Shown: positions 61,521 through 64,000 of the stretch, piece by piece
Position numbering within the stretch: position 1 is the first letter of the stretch
How the letters are laid out: every line of letters starts with the position of its first letter
Assembly (NCBI GenBank): GCA_008933995.1
Contig: WARS01002753.1
Span: 186,001 to 250,000, forward strand
Length of the DNA: 64,000 nt
From: Datnioides undecimradiatus
Taxonomy: Eukaryota > Chordata > Actinopteri > Lobotiformes > Datnioididae
Direction: 5' to 3'
The notes under the pieces: model-generated
The model's input: the letters and a program-made list of their open reading frames with translations, nothing else
Databases searched by the model: none
What the model was told of the DNA's origin: nothing
Position numbers and translations under genes: made by a program

Positions 61521-61552
<32 letters not shown>
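61521..61552 (+). repeat. (GT)16 microsatellite
   Basis: Uninterrupted run 0.6 kb upstream of the vgll2 start codon. Confidence 0.9.
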
Positions 61553-61554
<2 letters not shown>

Positions 61555-61869
61555 GGGGGTCTCTCTCATGATGCCAGAGCCCCTGTGTGCACTACACCCC
61601 TGCACATTTGTTGCAGGGTCTTGCAGCTGCAACAAAATCACAATGACGCGTTAAACAAAGCGATGGAACCGGTATTTTGTGGAAATAACAGTAAAAATAT
61701 AAGTGATAATTCAGTTTGTGCACATTAAAACATGATATAACACAGACATAAGAGTGCACGTGGAGGTAAACATGAGCTGTGCAGATATTTGGGTCGACGG
61801 CTTCAGCAGATGCGATGATTTCCTGGTTTGTAATTAAAAGCCCCATTAAGGCAGGGGTGGAGCTCTGGA

Positions 61870-62157
61870 CTCTGATTGGCGGAGCGGAGGCGTCAGGCTG
61901 GGTGTGTGGACGGAGGAGGTGTGGAGGACGGCGGTGGGAGAGAGGGGAGTGTGTGTGTGTGTGTGTGTGTGTGTGGGGGGGGTCCCTTCAGAGCGACCGG
62001 CCGCTGTCCAGTGCGTTAAAAGAGCGCAGCGCAGCGCAGCAGAGACTCTCCCCGCCGTCCACTCCGTCCTTCACCGCCGGGATTAATGTCTCCTCTCCGT
62101 CTGAACGGACCCGCTCTCCCTAAATGAAGCTTGGCTCCTCTCCGTGATTTCTTCGCC
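61870..62157 (+). promoter_or_regulatory. vgll2 core promoter and 5' UTR
   Basis: A CCAAT box in reverse (ATTGG, 61875-61879), a (GT)13 run ending in G8 (61949-61981), and TTAAAAG (62016-62022) as a weak TATA-like element. GCGCAGC is repeated in tandem at 62022-62040. The 5' UTR holds two small upstream frames (62086-62127 and 62124-62147). Start of transcription near 62047 is inferred from the TTAAAAG position. Confidence 0.45.
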
Positions 62158-64000
62158 ATGAGCTGCCTGGATGTGATGTACCAAGTGTTTGGACCTCAGC
62201 CTTATTTCAGCTCCTACAGCCCCTACCACCACCAGGTACGGATCCGGCTCTGACTGACCCGTCGTGCGCTCACTTTGGCTCCGCGGCGCACTTTTTATCT
62301 GCTTAACGCGGAAAACTTTGACTCTCAGGTGTGGAAGCGCAGAGGCGCGCGGATTAAAACTTGCAAACACGCGAGATTAAGTATAATCCGCGCAGCCACG
62401 AGTCACAGACACTGAATATATAAAAGTTTATTAATCTCTTACTCCACTTTTTTATCCTCTGTATGTAAAGAAACACGTCAAACACGCCGTTAATCAACAC
62501 GCGGACCGTAGGGGCGCGGAGGAGCTCACCCGGTGCGCAACGCTTTACATAAGAAGCGAATGAAAAACTTCATTTTACCGTGGAAAATGAATAAATACGG
62601 ATAGAAATACAATGAAAGTCACGGAGAATTTCAGAGAACACACTTCAGCGACGGAGAGCTGTTTGTTTGCTTCGTCTCTGGAGTTAAAAGAGGAGAAAAT
62701 GTGCATTTACTGCTCCTTTTTAAAAATAATAATAATCACATGCGCTTTTATTAAAGGCGAAACTCTTACATCCTTCCCTCAGCTGGCTGTTTTGATTTTG
62801 ACGAAGCTCTGAAAGAGGTTTTATAGAGTTTTATATTTTTAAAAGTAGACAAAACCTAAAGTTTCAGTCGTTTTGTTGTTAAAAGCTGTAATTTGTTTTA
62901 ACTCTTGAAACCATCTTTTACATGTCTCGCATTTGCCGTCCTATTAAAACACACGAAAACTCATTAAATCCCCTTTTTCCTGCCACGCGAGTGTCTGTGC
63001 GACTTCGCCGCTGCGCCTGAGCAGTCTGAGCGCCTTTAAGACGCGTTAAAGGTCCTTTTTAACCTCTCCCTCTCTCTCTTTAAAACCTCTCGGTCAACAC
63101 GCAGCAGGCATATTTCACATAGTGCCAAAACTCACTTGGTCCGTCAACCAAACAGACCCGGGATCAGCCAGAGCTCACACTGCAAACCACGGTTTTACCC
63201 ATAATTACACCAGTTACATGCAAACACGTTATGGGCCGTGAGTGTGTTTGGTTTATCTAATGCATTTTGTTGTTTAATATCAATTTGATGTACTTTTATA
63301 ATGTTTTAAAGTGACTATCTTAAAGCAGGACTTTAATTTCACATGACTGAGTTAAAAACAAAGTAGAAGTTTGCAGGTTTTTCAGACGGAGTGAGCGTCT
63401 GCTGCACAAATATCATATCTGAGCGACGTCAAAAACAACCGCGGTGCTCCACACGTTAATACATCCATGCACTGCAGTTTAAACAGTGCTACGGTCGTCA
63501 GTGAACGCAGCGTTTGACTTTTAATGGCAGCTAATCTCACCCAATATCAGCAGGCGTGCATCATGAGCACAGCATTGTTTTTTAATTTTCAAATTAAAAG
63601 CCACACCCTTTGGTAAACAGTGAGGTGAAATGTGCATTTATACGTCAGTTTGTGCATGAATAGACGGATTTTACCTCCTCGTGCACGCTCTAAAAACACC
63701 ATATTTGTGAGGTTTGGGGGTCAAATGTGACATATCGGGTTGAAATTTGATCCGAAATTCAGAAAAAAGATCATGCAACTCTTTAAAATCTCTGCAAAGT
63801 GAGCGTGTGCAAACAAGACGCTGGATGAATACACAGTTTTATGGCGCGTGACATATAAATCTTGCACGTCTTTCCACAGAAACTGGCCTTGTATTCAAAA
63901 ATGCAAGACCCCCAGGACAGCGGCAGCCGGCTCGGCCCCGCGGGCCACCCGGCGATCAAGGAGGAGGACAAGGAGCTGCCGCCGGGAGCCGAGTACCTGA
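62158..64000 (+). CDS. vgll2: Vestigial-like 2 (VGLL2), N-terminal part, cut by the window edge
   Basis: Exon 1 (62158-62235, 26 codons, phase 0) begins MSCLDVMYQVFGPQPYF, the diagnostic VGLL2 start, with Kozak-like cgccATGa, and ends YSPYHHQ/gtacgg. Exon 2 begins after tctttccacag at 63880 with KLALYSKMQDPQDSG and runs through IKEEDKELPPGAEYL to the edge at 64000. Family knowledge: VGLL2 is a nuclear cofactor that binds TEAD factors through a Vg/TDU domain and supports skeletal muscle differentiation and pharyngeal arch development. The TDU domain should begin just beyond the window. Whether this is the vgll2a or vgll2b paralogue cannot be decided here. Neighbouring rfx6 agrees with vertebrate synteny. 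Confidence 0.93.
62236..63879 (+). other. vgll2 intron 1
   Basis: 1.64 kb. CpG-bearing and unique at its beginning (62236-62560), a CT-rich segment at about 63063-63082, then AT-rich. No other gene is seen. Confidence 0.6.

Overview
The window is nuclear DNA of a teleost fish, most likely a percomorph. The reasons are spliced vertebrate genes with short introns, very frequent (CA)n/(GT)n microsatellites, and dispersed repeats of types common in fish genomes (L2/CR1-like LINE relics, GCTGCAAC...GATTAAT elements). No virus, plasmid, rRNA, tRNA or CRISPR array was recognised.

Layout. (1) 84-8040, minus strand: a giant multi-Tudor germline gene, best matched to tdrd15. It has one 5.8 kb exon with eight Tudor repeats, and a small 5' coding exon plus a non-coding first exon that I reconstruct from splice signals. 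(2) About 8987-22260, plus strand: rfx6, encoding the winged-helix factor of endocrine pancreas and gut. All 20 coding exons are resolved with consistent phases (949 codons), with a TATA box upstream and an AATAAA signal downstream. (3) 22260-61840: an approximately 40 kb gene-free interval. It mixes decayed transposable elements, satellites and microsatellites with islands of balanced-composition, homeodomain- or E-box-bearing sequence that look like conserved non-coding (enhancer) elements. (4) 61870-64000, plus strand: promoter, 5' UTR, exon 1 and the beginning of exon 2 of vgll2, a TEAD cofactor of skeletal muscle and craniofacial tissue. The gene runs off the right edge.

How it fits together. 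rfx6 and vgll2 are also neighbours on human 6q22 with a large gene-free interval between them, so the desert here plausibly carries regulatory input for one or both. Motifs seen in it include an exact HNF1 palindrome, paired ZEB/Snail sites, a four-E-box cluster, a perfect DR1 nuclear-receptor site and near-match RFX X-boxes. tdrd15 is arranged head to head with rfx6 at its left end. The two genes are functionally unrelated (piRNA pathway versus endocrine differentiation), and the block looks like an accidental junction of synteny groups.

No wholly new gene system was found. The less ordinary observations are: a predicted tdrd15 uORF whose stop overlaps the main start (ATGA); two vgll2 5' UTR uORFs also coupled by ATGA; an rfx6 exon whose splice acceptor is formed by a (CA)13 tract; a 16-bp perfect hairpin in rfx6 intron 2; a locally amplified, decayed repeat family at 28.9-33.0 kb; a 950-bp degenerate pyrimidine tract; and a 140-160 bp satellite.
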